DNA from: Marispirochaeta sp963667435 | GTDB lineage: Bacteria; Spirochaetota; Spirochaetia; JC444; Marispirochaetaceae | Length of the DNA stretch: 64,000 nucleotides | Assembly (NCBI GenBank): GCA_963667435.1 | Contig: OY763414.1 | Span: 4,216,001-4,280,000, forward strand | Direction: 5' to 3' | Part shown: positions 1-9,183 of the stretch, one piece after another | How the letters are laid out: each line of letters begins with the position of its first letter | How positions within the stretch are numbered: the stretch's first letter is position 1 | Position numbers and translations under genes: made by a program | Notes under the pieces: model-generated | What the model saw: the letters and a program-made list of their open reading frames with translations, nothing else | Database searches by the model: none | Told to the model about the DNA's origin: nothing

Positions 1-609
1 CTGTTGTATCTGCCGTTCTTTAAGCATCCGGTGGTTGACCTGGGTGTTCTTTATATTCCCTTTGCCATTATGCTGCTGGTTTTTACCTCCAATGCAGTTA
101 ACCTTACAGACGGACTTGATGGTCTTGCGATTGGTCTGGTTATTTTAGTCGGAATTGCCTTTACTATCCTGACTTATCTGACCGGCCGGGCTGACTATGC
201 TGAATATCTGCTGATTCCCTATATCCGGGAAGGGGGGGAGCTTGCAATTCCCTGTCTTGCTCTGGTGGGCGCAAGTGTCGGCTTCCTCTGGTATAACGCG
301 CATCCTGCAGAGGTCTTCATGGGAGACACCGGCAGTCTTGCTCTCGGCGGTGTTCTGGGGGTTCTATCTCTGATAATAAAAAAAGAGGTGCTCCTGATTA
401 TTGTCGGCGGCGTATTCGTATTGGAGGCAATGTCTGTGATTATTCAGGTTGTCTCATACAAGTTAAGAAAAAAGCGGGTGTTCAAGATGGCACCCCTTCA
501 TCATCATTTTGAACTGAAAGGCTGGGATGAAAGCAAGGTTGTTATACGGTTCTGGATTCTCGGAGCTCTCTTTACCATCCTGAGTCTTTCTACCCTGAAG
601 TTACAGTAA
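1..609 (+). CDS. mraY: Phospho-N-acetylmuramoyl-pentapeptide transferase, C-terminal part
   Basis: MraY transfers phospho-MurNAc-pentapeptide to undecaprenyl phosphate to form lipid I at the inner membrane. The gene enters from the left edge, so only about 202 codons are visible. The fragment shows several hydrophobic membrane segments, the conserved DGLDGLA motif near the start, the catalytic-region motif MGDTGSLALGG and the late HHHFELKGW signature, all typical of MraY. The stop TAA overlaps the ATG of ftsW by one base, so the two are translationally coupled. The position before ftsW-ftsQ-ftsA-ftsZ is the usual division and cell-wall order. Identity is certain; only the 5' part is missing. 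Confidence 0.97.
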   Translation: MLYLPFFKHPVVDLGVLYIPFAIMLLVFTSNAVNLTDGLDGLAIGLVILVGIAFTILTYLTGRADYAEYLLIPYIREGGELAIPCLALVGASVGFLWYNAHPAEVFMGDTGSLALGGVLGVLSLIIKKEVLLIIVGGVFVLEAMSVIIQVVSYKLRKKRVFKMAPLHHHFELKGWDESKVVIRFWILGALFTILSLSTLKLQ

Positions 610-1733
610 TGAATGGAAGTTTTGTCGTAGAAAAAATTGACAGTCGTCCGGCGGACTTTCTCTTTACCGGTATTACAGTCCTGCTTGCAGGTCTTGGTCT
701 GGCGTTTCTTTTTTCAGCTTCCTTTTACTATGGTGAACGACAGTTCGGAAATTCCTATCATTTTGTAATTCGTCATGCCGTATATCTCCTGGTTGGCAGT
801 GCGGGTGCAGTACTGATGAGCAGGATCTCCTTTGATTTTCTGCGCAGACTGGTTCCTGTAATGCTTCTGGCGAGCTTTATCCTGCTGCTGCTTCCCTTTG
901 TTCCAGGGATCGGCGGAACTGTAATGGGTGCCCGCAGATGGATTCTTCTCTTCGGTTACTCTTTCCAACCCTCTGAATTTGCCAAACTCACGGTGATAAT
1001 CTATCTGGCTTATATTTTCAGCAAGAAAAATGAACGCCTTGATGATCTGGTTAACACCGTTGTACCGCCCCTTATTATCATTTCTCTTTTTACCATGACG
1101 ATTTATGGTCAGAACGACTTTTCCACAGCATTCTTTTTGCTTTCTGTGAGCGTGGCCATGTTTTTTGTTTCCGGAATACGCCTCAGCTACTTTATTTTTC
1201 TGGCCACCACGGTAGTTCCTCTGGCTTTTATCCTTGTTTTTACCAAGGAACACCGTGTTCAGCGAATAATTGCCTTCCTGCGACCGGAACTTGATCCATC
1301 AGGGACGGGATATCAGGTGCTTGCTGCCCGTGATGCCCTGGTTAAGGGTGGCCTGTTCGGCGTTGGTCTTGGAAGAGGTACGGAAAAGATCGGGGGACTT
1401 CCGGAGGCTCACTCCGATTTTGTGTTTGCGGTACTGGGAGAAGAGACCGGTCTGTTGGGCGTAATTGCAATTACAGCGGTGTTTGTTCTCTTTGCTGTAC
1501 GCGGGTATGGAATAGCCCTTCGCAGTAAAGATTCATTCTCTTTCCTTCTCGGGTTCGGCTGTGTTACTGCTGTCTTTTTTCAGGCGATGTTCAATATAGC
1601 TGTTGTTGCCGGGCTGGTTCCTGCAACAGGTATTCCGCTTCCATTTTTCTCCTCCGGGGGGACTTCTCTGATTGTCACCCTTCTTATGTGCGGCTTGATT
1701 ATGAATATTTCAAGAGGTGTAAGTAATGAGTAG
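609..1733 (+). CDS. ftsW: Septal peptidoglycan polymerase FtsW
   Basis: FtsW is the SEDS-family glycosyltransferase that polymerises septal peptidoglycan together with a class B PBP. The 374-residue protein is almost entirely hydrophobic with about ten predicted membrane spans. SEDS features visible are the RRWI motif after the third or fourth span, the stretch SFQPSEFAKL, the polar loop with HSDFVFAVLGEE, and the C-terminal PFFSSGGTSL motif. It starts one base inside the mraY stop and overlaps ftsQ by 8 bases. RodA is the alternative within the family, but the mraY/ftsQ context makes FtsW the better call. Confidence 0.95.
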   Translation: MNGSFVVEKIDSRPADFLFTGITVLLAGLGLAFLFSASFYYGERQFGNSYHFVIRHAVYLLVGSAGAVLMSRISFDFLRRLVPVMLLASFILLLLPFVPGIGGTVMGARRWILLFGYSFQPSEFAKLTVIIYLAYIFSKKNERLDDLVNTVVPPLIIISLFTMTIYGQNDFSTAFFLLSVSVAMFFVSGIRLSYFIFLATTVVPLAFILVFTKEHRVQRIIAFLRPELDPSGTGYQVLAARDALVKGGLFGVGLGRGTEKIGGLPEAHSDFVFAVLGEETGLLGVIAITAVFVLFAVRGYGIALRSKDSFSFLLGFGCVTAVFFQAMFNIAVVAGLVPATGIPLPFFSSGGTSLIVTLLMCGLIMNISRGVSNE

Positions 1734-2601
1734 TTTTGCAATGTATGAAAGGTATTATGCCGAAAACCAGGAACCTGCCAGGAAGAGGACTGTGGAGAAG
1801 AGTCCCGTCCGGGAAAAGAGACTGAACCTGAATAAAATTCTTTCCGTGATTATAGTGTTGCTTTCACTTACCCTTGCGGGAGAGCTTGTCTTTCATCTGA
1901 TCATTTCTCCCCGGCTTGTTGTAAAGAGAGTTGAAGTAAGTGCTGAAGGCTACTGTCCGCTTCCTGATGAAGAGATTCTTCGTATCGCAGGTATGGAGGG
2001 TGTTCTCTCGTATCTGAATGTCAGCGAAGCTGCTGTGGCTGACCGGTTGATGGCCAACCCGGTAATCAAGACTGCTGTCGTGGAAAAGCATTTTCCAGAT
2101 AAAGTCAGCATTGCGGTTACCAGTCGCAGACCTCTTGCGTCTATTTTTGCTGAAGTTGACGGTCGCAGCCGTCTGTTTTATGTAGATAATCAGGGGTATA
2201 TCCTTCCATCTGCTGCAGCTGAAGGTGATGTCTCAATGCCGGTGCTTTCAGGGATCCGGGTGCTGGATGTACGTCCGGGAATGCGCTTCCCTGAGGAATT
2301 AACCGGGTATCTGACCCAACTTTCCGCTCTTCAGGCCGATGCTCCCCGGCTGTATAACTTGATCAGTGAGATAAAATTCGTTAAAAAGAGTACAGCCGGT
2401 TACGAAGTTGTTCTTTTTCCCGGACATGAGCATCTAAGGGTTCGTACGGGCCCGGAGCTTACGGAAGAGATGATGCGAAGTATTCTGCTTGTAATCGATG
2501 TAGTTAAACGCCAGGGCCTGCTGGGGTCGCTGGAAGAACTGGATTTTCGAACCGGAGAGGTTGTTTACCGGGCGAGGGGGATTGACGGTGCCGAACGATG
2601 A
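1726..2601 (+). CDS. ftsQ: Cell division protein FtsQ/DivIB
   Basis: FtsQ is a bitopic divisome protein that links early and late division proteins. The 291-residue product has a basic cytoplasmic N terminus (residues 1-35), one transmembrane helix at about 37-58, and a periplasmic POTRA-type domain beginning with VVKRVEVSAEG, followed by a beta domain. Sequence conservation in this family is low, so the call rests on topology, the POTRA pattern (NPVIKTAVVEKHFPDKVSI) and the position between ftsW and ftsA. It overlaps ftsW by 8 bases and its 3' end overlaps ftsA by 14 bases. Confidence 0.88.
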   Translation: MSSFAMYERYYAENQEPARKRTVEKSPVREKRLNLNKILSVIIVLLSLTLAGELVFHLIISPRLVVKRVEVSAEGYCPLPDEEILRIAGMEGVLSYLNVSEAAVADRLMANPVIKTAVVEKHFPDKVSIAVTSRRPLASIFAEVDGRSRLFYVDNQGYILPSAAAEGDVSMPVLSGIRVLDVRPGMRFPEELTGYLTQLSALQADAPRLYNLISEIKFVKKSTAGYEVVLFPGHEHLRVRTGPELTEEMMRSILLVIDVVKRQGLLGSLEELDFRTGEVVYRARGIDGAER

Positions 2602-3817
2602 TTTGATCGTTGGACTGGATATTGGAACTACAAAAATTTGCGCCTGTATAGCTGAGGTCGGGGACAGAGGTGTTCCCGAGGTTATCGGTGTGGGTACGGC
2701 TCCGTCTCAGGGGCTGCGCCGGGGTGTTGTAATCAATATAGAATCCACTCTCAAGTCGGTTGCCGCTGCTATAGAGGCTGCTGAATTGATGTCCGGCCGT
2801 GAGGTAGAGTCTGTTATAACCGGAATAGCGGGTGCTCATATAGAAGGAATCAACAGCCGGGGGGTTGTTGCTGTTTCCGGCAAAGACCGGGAGATTTCCA
2901 GGGAAGATGTTGCCCGTGTAATAGAGGCTGCCAAGGCGGTAGTTATTCCCATGGACCGTGAAGTGCTGCATGTTATTCCCCAGGAGTTCATTGTAGACGA
3001 TCAGAGGGGTATAAGAGATCCTCTGGATATGATCGGTATCCGCCTGGAGGCGGAGGTGCATATTGTAACCGGATCTGTTACTTCGGCCCAGAACCTTCTC
3101 AAGTGCGTAAACCGGGCTGGATTCCGGGTTTCTGAAATTGTGCTCGAATCACTGGCGTCCTCGAAAGCGGTGCTGACGGAGGATGAGAAGGAGCTTGGTG
3201 TTCTTCTTATCGATCTCGGTGGAGGTACTACTGATGTCCTCGTGCACCTTGATGGAGCTCCTTATCATACGGATGTTGTAGCCCTCGGCGGAAGCCAGGT
3301 TACCAATGATATTTCCATAATTCTGAAAACGCCACTGGATGTTGCCGAACGGATCAAGAAAGAATCAGGCTGCTGCTTTATGTCTCTAATTGATCCGGAC
3401 GAACAGGTTGTTATCCCCGGTGTCGGCGGCTGGCCATCTGCATCAATCCCCCGGCAGGAACTGGCTAAGATAATACAGCCCAGAATGGCCGAGATCTTCA
3501 AACTGGTTAAGGATCAGCTTGATAAGAAGGATTATCTTCGCCACCTCGGGGGAGGTGTTGTTCTTACCGGCGGAGGGTCGTTGCTTCCCGGGGCATCAGA
3601 GCTTGCCCTTGAGGTATTCGGTATCCCCGCACGAATTGGAATACCCGATAAATTACGTGGACTTGTTGATGAATATCAGAACCCGATGTATGCTACGGCC
3701 ATGGGTCTGGTTCTTCACGGCGGTGAAGAAAGCATCAATTCTGAACCTTCTTCCGCAAGAAAACGGGGAGAAGGCCTGATTGATAAATTAAAGGGGTGGA
3801 TGAAAGAATTCTTTTAG
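2588..3817 (+). CDS. ftsA: Cell division protein FtsA
   Basis: FtsA is the actin-like ATPase that tethers FtsZ to the membrane. I choose GTG 2588 (protein starts VPNDDLIVGLDIGTTK) because a G-rich ribosome site lies 7-10 bases upstream, at about 2573-2581; upstream in-frame codons would add non-conserved residues. The phosphate-1 loop GLDIGTTK, phosphate-2 region LLIDLGGGTTDVLV and adenosine motif LTGGGSLLPG are visible. The last 15 or so residues (GLIDKLKGWMKEFF) form the amphipathic membrane-targeting helix expected for FtsA. About 409 residues, normal length. It overlaps the end of ftsQ. Confidence 0.96.
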   Translation: MPNDDLIVGLDIGTTKICACIAEVGDRGVPEVIGVGTAPSQGLRRGVVINIESTLKSVAAAIEAAELMSGREVESVITGIAGAHIEGINSRGVVAVSGKDREISREDVARVIEAAKAVVIPMDREVLHVIPQEFIVDDQRGIRDPLDMIGIRLEAEVHIVTGSVTSAQNLLKCVNRAGFRVSEIVLESLASSKAVLTEDEKELGVLLIDLGGGTTDVLVHLDGAPYHTDVVALGGSQVTNDISIILKTPLDVAERIKKESGCCFMSLIDPDEQVVIPGVGGWPSASIPRQELAKIIQPRMAEIFKLVKDQLDKKDYLRHLGGGVVLTGGGSLLPGASELALEVFGIPARIGIPDKLRGLVDEYQNPMYATAMGLVLHGGEESINSEPSSARKRGEGLIDKLKGWMKEFF

Positions 3818-3947
3818 CGTATTCTATTGAAACCTTATATGGTGAAAAAGTTTTCTTCACCGGAGAACAGCGGATTTTTGGTAGGGTCTGCGGTTCATAC
3901 CCGGCAGAAGGAATGCATAGAAAAAGCATGCTTAACAGGGAGGGGTT

Positions 3948-5114
3948 ATGCATATTGAAGTTATTGAGGAACAGAACGCCGATCCTACAATGATCAAGGT
4001 TATCGGTGTAGGTGGAGGCGGAAGTAACGCCGTCAACCGAATGATCGCGTCCAATCTGCAGAAGGTGCAGTTTATTGCTGCAAATTCTGACTTACAGGCA
4101 CTGCAGCGATCTGAAGCGGAAGTAAAGATTTCACTTGGAACAAAGCTCACATCCGGATTAGGTGCCGGTGGTGTACCTGAGGTAGGAGAGAAGGCAGCCC
4201 TTGAGGATTCGGAAAAAATCAAGGAAGCTCTTCTCGGGGCGGATATGGTATTTATTACCGCAGGTATGGGTGGTGGAACCGGAACAGGTGCTGCTCCTGT
4301 TGTTGCAGGGATTGCCCGGGAGCTGGGGATCCTGTCCGTGGCTGTTGTAACCAAGCCTTTTGATTTTGAGGGAAGAAAAAAGAAAACCCTGGCTGAAGAG
4401 GGAATAGAAAAACTCCGCGAAGCTGTGGACACTCTTATTATCATACCAAATCAGTATCTCCTGAAAATAGTTGAAAAACGCACACCAATAAAGGAAGCCT
4501 TTCTGCTTGCCGATGATGTTCTTCGGCAGGGTGTTCAGGGTATTTCGGAACTTATTACTATTCCCGGAGAGATTAATATCGACTTTGCAGACGTGAAAAC
4601 CGTTATGAAAGGCCGGGGTGATGCTCTTATGGGAATCGGTGTCGGCCGCGGTGAAAACCGGGCGGTGGATGCAGCAACTAATGCAATAAATAATCCTCTT
4701 CTTGAAGATGCTCGAATTGAGGGTGCCAAGGGTATTCTGGTTAATATAACCGGAGGAGAGGATCTCTCTCTTACCGAGTACGAAGAGGTAGTTCAGATTA
4801 TTACCGCAAATGCGGATGACGATGCTCTGGTTATTCCCGGAAGTGTTTTTGATCCCTCTCTTGAGGATGAGATTCGGGTAACCGTTGTTGCCACCGGTTT
4901 TAACTCGGAAGCGACATCCGCCGGTGCTGAACCTCAGGCGGAAGAGCAGGAAGATGATATAATCAAATATAAAGACTGGATCGATATGAGAGGCAAAGGT
5001 CTCTCTCAGGGAGGGACTCCCAGCCTCTTCCTGTCCGGGCGAAACAACCAGGATAACGATCTTGGAATACCAACCATACTGCGGGATCGAAAAATAGCCG
5101 GTCAGGGAGAATAA
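3948..5114 (+). CDS. ftsZ: Cell division GTPase FtsZ
   Basis: FtsZ is the tubulin-like GTPase that forms the Z ring. The tubulin signature GMGGGTGTGAAPV, the early GVGGGGSNAVNRM nucleotide loop and the T7-loop region NIDFADVKTVM are all present. The acidic linker is followed by the C-terminal peptide DLGIPTILRDR, which docks FtsA. Length 388 residues is typical. A strong ribosome site (GGGAGGGG) precedes the ATG. The 130-base gap before it (3818-3947) holds a small GGTGAA/TTCACC hairpin at 3841-3861 without a T tail; I see no convincing promoter there. The stop overlaps the next ATG. Confidence 0.98.
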   Translation: MHIEVIEEQNADPTMIKVIGVGGGGSNAVNRMIASNLQKVQFIAANSDLQALQRSEAEVKISLGTKLTSGLGAGGVPEVGEKAALEDSEKIKEALLGADMVFITAGMGGGTGTGAAPVVAGIARELGILSVAVVTKPFDFEGRKKKTLAEEGIEKLREAVDTLIIIPNQYLLKIVEKRTPIKEAFLLADDVLRQGVQGISELITIPGEINIDFADVKTVMKGRGDALMGIGVGRGENRAVDAATNAINNPLLEDARIEGAKGILVNITGGEDLSLTEYEEVVQIITANADDDALVIPGSVFDPSLEDEIRVTVVATGFNSEATSAGAEPQAEEQEDDIIKYKDWIDMRGKGLSQGGTPSLFLSGRNNQDNDLGIPTILRDRKIAGQGE

Positions 5115-6004
5115 TGCCTGACCTTCTGGCAGATTACCAGGACTATTTAACTCTTGAGCGAAGATACAGCGCTGCGACGGTTGAAACGTATAGCGGAGTT
5201 GTCCGCAGGTTCCTGTCTGATCTCAAAGAAGACGGAACGGATCCTGTTGTTATGGATGACGGTGATATCTCCTATTGGCTTCTGCGGCAGAGAACACCCG
5301 GGGGTCTCCTCCCTGATCCCCGGACAGCTGCCAGGGGTATAAGTGCCCTGCGCTCCTTTTTCAGATTTCTTGTGCTTGAGGATCTGCGTACCGATAATCC
5401 GGCCCTGCTTCTTGACCGGCCAAAACCCGCACGTAAAATTCCTGAGGTCATGGATGTGGAGGATGTGGAGAAGTTTCTTTCTACCATCGACACATCTACA
5501 ACTCTGGGCTTGCGGGACCGGGCTCTTTTTGAACTTATCTATTCCTGCGGACTCCGGGTTTCCGAAGCATGCAGTCTTACCCTGGAGCGTTTTTATCCGG
5601 ATGATCTGGTATTGAGGATTATTGGAAAAGGTGATGCGGAGAGGTTTGTTCCAATGGGGGAAGTGGCCAGGGACTGGCTGACTGCATATCTTCAGCATGC
5701 ACGCACGATTCTGCTGAATATCCGCCATCCGCGAAATGAAGTTTTTCTCAATCATAGAGGTGGTCCTTTAAGTCGAAAGGGAATGTGGAAAAGATTTTCC
5801 GGTATTGCTGTAAATGCCGGTGTAAAAGGCAAAATCCATACCCTTCGGCACTCTTTTGCGACCCATCTTCTGCAGGGTGGTGCGGATCTTCGCGCGGTTC
5901 AGGAGCTTCTTGGCCACCGGGATATAACGACAACCCAGATTTATACACATATAGCCGATGAGGGGCTCAGGAATACCCATGCACGTTGTCATCCCAGAGG
6001 ATAA
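5114..6004 (+). CDS. xerD: Tyrosine recombinase, XerD-like
   Basis: Tyrosine site-specific recombinase of the XerC/XerD type, which resolves chromosome dimers at dif. The 296-residue protein has an N-terminal SAM-like core-binding domain (1-100) and a C-terminal catalytic domain. The catalytic set is complete: Arg148 in GLRVSE, Lys172 in GKGDAERF, His242 and Arg245 in HTLRHSFATH, His268 in LLGHRD and nucleophile Tyr277 in TQIYTH. The TTLGLRDRALFELIY stretch and the C-terminal HPRG favour XerD over XerC. It starts one base inside the ftsZ stop, so it is coupled to division genes. A second Xer lies at 7695-8651. Confidence 0.9.
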   Translation: MPDLLADYQDYLTLERRYSAATVETYSGVVRRFLSDLKEDGTDPVVMDDGDISYWLLRQRTPGGLLPDPRTAARGISALRSFFRFLVLEDLRTDNPALLLDRPKPARKIPEVMDVEDVEKFLSTIDTSTTLGLRDRALFELIYSCGLRVSEACSLTLERFYPDDLVLRIIGKGDAERFVPMGEVARDWLTAYLQHARTILLNIRHPRNEVFLNHRGGPLSRKGMWKRFSGIAVNAGVKGKIHTLRHSFATHLLQGGADLRAVQELLGHRDITTTQIYTHIADEGLRNTHARCHPRG

Positions 6005-6076
6005 TGATCCCGGCAGGATGAAGCAGAAAAGCCCCGGAGGGGTTGTATACATTATATGAACAGGAGGGAGAACCTT

Positions 6077-6802
6077 GTGAAATCAATGCATTCAGCTACA
6101 GTGAGCCTCAGTCTTGCGGCTCTATCTGTACTTTTTCTGTTTTCCTCCTGTTCTCCGCAGCGTTCCGATTACCTCAACCGTGTGAAGGCCCTGGAATCGG
6201 GTGATACTGCATCAATGACTGAGTCGGAGATTGAGACTCTTGAGAAGGATATAAAGGATCTTGAGAAGAACGTCGAGGAGCTTGCTTCGAAAACCAGAAA
6301 GCTCGGTACTTTTTACCGAATGCTGGCGGTGAACTATTTCGATGCCGGGATGTTCGGTCCTGCTTCCGACTATCTGCAGAAAGCTATTCGCATTTATCCG
6401 GAGAACCATGTTCTTTACTACTATCAGGCAATCTGTATCGCAAAGCTCTCAAAAACACTCGAGAATGCTGCTGACAGGGATGCGGCTATGCTTGACGCGG
6501 AACATTTCTATCTTCAGGCCCTGTCGATCAAACCGGATTACCGGGATGCCCTGTATGGGCTTTCAGTACTCTATGTTTTTGAACTTTCCACCCCTGACCG
6601 GGCAGTCCCTCTGCTTGAGAGGCTTGTATCGGTGGACGAGAAGAATGCTGATGCCCGTTTTCTGCTGGGCAGGGCATATGCTGCACTGGGCGCGTTGGAT
6701 GAGGCGCGAAAGATGTATGAGAGCATTGTAGATATTGATCCGGAGTCTCCTGCGGCTGATTCCGCAAGGGCTATTCTTGAGCAGATCGGGGGAGGTTCAT
6801 AA
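6077..6802 (+). CDS. TPR-repeat lipoprotein
   Basis: Predicted outer- or inner-membrane lipoprotein with tetratricopeptide repeats. I choose GTG 6077 because AGGAGG lies at 6062-6067; an ATG at 6056 would place that site inside the gene. The protein begins with a basic n-region and a hydrophobic helix ending in a lipobox (LFSSC), followed by a coiled-coil segment rich in Glu/Lys and then three TPR units (DYLQKAIRIYPEN, AEHFYLQALSIKPDY, MYESIVDIDPES). TPR proteins usually mediate protein-protein contacts; the partner is unknown. A TPR gene between ftsZ and dprA is, from memory, also found in Borrelia. It overlaps dprA by one base. Confidence 0.82.
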   Translation: MKSMHSATVSLSLAALSVLFLFSSCSPQRSDYLNRVKALESGDTASMTESEIETLEKDIKDLEKNVEELASKTRKLGTFYRMLAVNYFDAGMFGPASDYLQKAIRIYPENHVLYYYQAICIAKLSKTLENAADRDAAMLDAEHFYLQALSIKPDYRDALYGLSVLYVFELSTPDRAVPLLERLVSVDEKNADARFLLGRAYAALGALDEARKMYESIVDIDPESPAADSARAILEQIGGGS

Positions 6803-7698
6803 TGGTAAAAGCTGCCTTTATTCACCGACTTCCGGGGCTCAAATTTTCTGAAAGGTGTTTACTTTTTGAGATGGGAAGCCTGGGGGTATTTGGAGGCCTT
6901 GCTGATCCGAAATATCTTAAGGACGTTCTGGGGCGGCCCTGTCTATCTGCTGCTGAACTGAATAATCTGTACGAAGAGGTCGAAACTGAAGCCGCCTGGC
7001 TGGAAAAGCATAATGGAGGAGTCGCGGCATACAATGAGCTCGTCTATCCCCCACTTTTGCGTGAAATATACGATCCTCCATTTGCGCTCTATTATTGTGG
7101 ATCTCTGCCGTCTTCGAATTCAGCTGTTGCAGTTGTGGGTACCCGCAATCCGAGCAGTCTGGGAGCCAGTTCCGCCTATGAGTTGGGGGAAAGTCTCGGC
7201 CGTCTGGGGATCCCGGTGATCTCCGGTCTGGCAAGGGGGATAGATCAGCAGGCGCACAGAGGGAATACTGCAGGCGGAACAGCCGGTGCAGCCGTCCTGG
7301 GGTCAGGTCTTGCCGAGGTGGGGCCGGCATCCAGCCGGCCTACGGCAAAAGAACTTCTCGCCGCCGGAGGTGCTCTTGTGAGTGAGTATCCTGTCTTCAC
7401 TCAGGCGACCAGGTTCAGCTTTCCCAGGCGCAACCGCATAATCAGCGGGATGAGCAGGTCTGTTGTGGTTGTTCAGGCTCCGGCCCGATCCGGTGCACTG
7501 ATTACGGCCGATTATGCCCTCGATCAGGGAAGGGAAGTGTTTGTTCATCGGGATTGCATGCAGCCGGGAATTGGTGAAGGCTGTTTGAGACTCGCTGCTG
7601 ATGGAGCCGGAACTGTTGCAGTCGGCGAAGATCTGCTGAAGGACTGGTCCTGTGCCTGGGAGAAGCCTGCTATTCAGTACGGGGCAGCGGCGTTGTGA
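6802..7698 (+). CDS. dprA: DNA-processing protein DprA (Smf)
   Basis: DprA binds single-stranded DNA and loads RecA during natural transformation and other ssDNA uptake. The Rossmann-like core is visible: VAVVGTRNPSSLG, ISGLARGIDQQAHRG, the FPRRNRIISGMS motif and ARSGALITADYALDQGREVF. At 298 residues it lacks an obvious C-terminal winged-helix domain. The usual GSG-x-YP segment is altered to GSGLAEVGPAS, a modest divergence. It is coupled to the genes on both sides (1-base overlap upstream, 4-base overlap with xerC). Confidence 0.93.
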   Translation: MVKAAFIHRLPGLKFSERCLLFEMGSLGVFGGLADPKYLKDVLGRPCLSAAELNNLYEEVETEAAWLEKHNGGVAAYNELVYPPLLREIYDPPFALYYCGSLPSSNSAVAVVGTRNPSSLGASSAYELGESLGRLGIPVISGLARGIDQQAHRGNTAGGTAGAAVLGSGLAEVGPASSRPTAKELLAAGGALVSEYPVFTQATRFSFPRRNRIISGMSRSVVVVQAPARSGALITADYALDQGREVFVHRDCMQPGIGEGCLRLAADGAGTVAVGEDLLKDWSCAWEKPAIQYGAAAL

Positions 7699-8651
7699 AA
7701 GTTGTTCCTTCCGATCAGACCATGAAGCAGCTTGCCGGTGATTTTACTGACTACCTGGCGGCGGTCCGCAGGCTTTCGTCTCATACTGTAACAGCTTATA
7801 CCAGGGATCTGAAGGTCTTTACCGATTTTATGGAGAGTGAAGATCTGCCGTTTCCTCCCGACCGCAGGGCTGTTAGGGCTTATATCTCCAGCCTCAACAG
7901 AAAGGGGCTGGAAAAGCGCAGTGTGAACCGTAACCTTGCAGCGGTACGCGGGTTTTTCCGCTATCTACGCCGCAGAGAACTGCTGCAGACTGATCCCTTT
8001 GAAGAAGTTGAGAATCTGAAAGAGGGAAGACGGATACCTGCTTTTTTGCGTATCGAAGAGCTTGAAGCAATGATGGAAAGTCCCGGAACAGATTTCAGTT
8101 CCCGACGTAACCATATGATACTTGAGCTTCTTTATTCCACCGGATGCCGGGTCGGGGAGGCTTCGGGGATCAGTATTGATGATATCGATCTGCGAGCCGG
8201 GCGTATTCGGGTTATGGGAAAAGGTTCTAAAGAGCGGTTTGTTTATCTTGGCGAACCTGCTCGGCAATCTGTTAGAGATTATCTTGGTATGCGCAGGGCT
8301 CTTCTTGAGAGACTTGGCAAGATAGACGGAGAAAACAGTCTGTTTGTAAACAAGCGGGGCGGGGCTTTAAGTGATCGCTCCATAAGAAATATCGTCAAGG
8401 CTGCCGCGGCAGGAGCAGGGGTAGATAGGAAGGTGTCACCCCATACTCTGCGGCACAGTTTTGCCACCCATCTGGTTGAGGGCGGTGCGGGTATCCGTTC
8501 GGTACAGGAGCTTTTGGGTCACTCTTCGCTGAGGGCGACCCAGGTGTATACCCATGCGGAACTTGATCGTCTGCGGAAGGTACATGCCGGAGCCCATCCT
8601 CACGGTAGTAAAACAGGTCTCGGTAAAAAGGATGAAGGAAAAGATGATTGA
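7695..8651 (+). CDS. xerC: Tyrosine recombinase XerC
   Basis: Second Xer-type tyrosine recombinase, presumed partner of the XerD at 5114-6004 in dimer resolution. The 318-residue protein has the complete catalytic set: Arg152, Lys176, His250, Arg253, His276 and Tyr285 (VYTHAEL). The start GTG 7695 overlaps the dprA stop; ATG 7722 is an alternative with no better ribosome site. The C terminus carries a charged tail (KTGLGKKDEGKDD) beyond the usual end. The 8-base overlap with hslV indicates co-transcription. The arrangement xer-hslV-hslU-flgB is also what I recall from other spirochaetes. Confidence 0.9.
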   Translation: MKVVPSDQTMKQLAGDFTDYLAAVRRLSSHTVTAYTRDLKVFTDFMESEDLPFPPDRRAVRAYISSLNRKGLEKRSVNRNLAAVRGFFRYLRRRELLQTDPFEEVENLKEGRRIPAFLRIEELEAMMESPGTDFSSRRNHMILELLYSTGCRVGEASGISIDDIDLRAGRIRVMGKGSKERFVYLGEPARQSVRDYLGMRRALLERLGKIDGENSLFVNKRGGALSDRSIRNIVKAAAAGAGVDRKVSPHTLRHSFATHLVEGGAGIRSVQELLGHSSLRATQVYTHAELDRLRKVHAGAHPHGSKTGLGKKDEGKDD

Positions 8652-9183
8652 AATGAAGGCAACAACGATTCTTGCTGTACGCAAGGATGGTAAGACTGCC
8701 ATGGCCGGAGACGGTCAGGTAACCCTGGGCAATACCGTTATGAAGGGAAATGCTCGGAAGGTTCGTACTATTTACGACGGAAAGATTCTGGTCGGATTTG
8801 CCGGTGCAACCGCCGATGCATTTACTCTGTTTGAGCGTTTTGAAGGAAGGGTGCGGGAATATAAGGGTGATATAACCCGGGCAGCCGTGGAGCTGGCAAA
8901 GGACTGGCGTACCGACCGCATGCTCCGCCGTCTGGAGGCAATGCTGCTGGTTGCAGACAGGGACAAGATACTGCTTATCTCCGGTACTGGGGATGTGATT
9001 GAACCAGAAGAGGGGGCTATTGCTATAGGATCCGGCGGAAGTTATGCTTATGCCGCTGCTCTGGCTTATCTTGACAGCGGAACGGAACTTTCTGCTTTGG
9101 AGATTGCTACGCGCTCTCTGAATATAGCCGGAGGTATCTGTATCTATACCAATGACCGGATTGTAAGTGAGGAACTCTCGTGA
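8644..9183 (+). CDS. hslV: ATP-dependent protease peptidase subunit HslV
   Basis: HslV is the proteasome-like threonine peptidase of the HslUV (ClpQY) protease. Expected motifs are present: ATTILAVRKDGKTAMAGDGQVTLGN at the N terminus, with the catalytic Thr following a short propeptide (MIEMKA-TT), then GGSYAYAAALA and the C-terminal EIATRSLNIAGGICIYTN. ATG 8644 is preferred, with AAGGA at 8635-8639; ATG 8653 is possible. About 179 residues, normal length. It overlaps xerC and, by 4 bases, hslU. Confidence 0.96.
   Translation: MIEMKATTILAVRKDGKTAMAGDGQVTLGNTVMKGNARKVRTIYDGKILVGFAGATADAFTLFERFEGRVREYKGDITRAAVELAKDWRTDRMLRRLEAMLLVADRDKILLISGTGDVIEPEEGAIAIGSGGSYAYAAALAYLDSGTELSALEIATRSLNIAGGICIYTNDRIVSEELS

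Noticed and set aside
3841..3861. Hairpin before ftsZ as a terminator
   Set aside because: The stem is only six pairs with no T run, and ftsZ lacks an obvious promoter of its own, so termination here is unlikely.
6056..6076. Upstream ATG for the TPR lipoprotein
   Set aside because: The AGGAGG ribosome site lies downstream of this ATG, so GTG 6077 is the better start.
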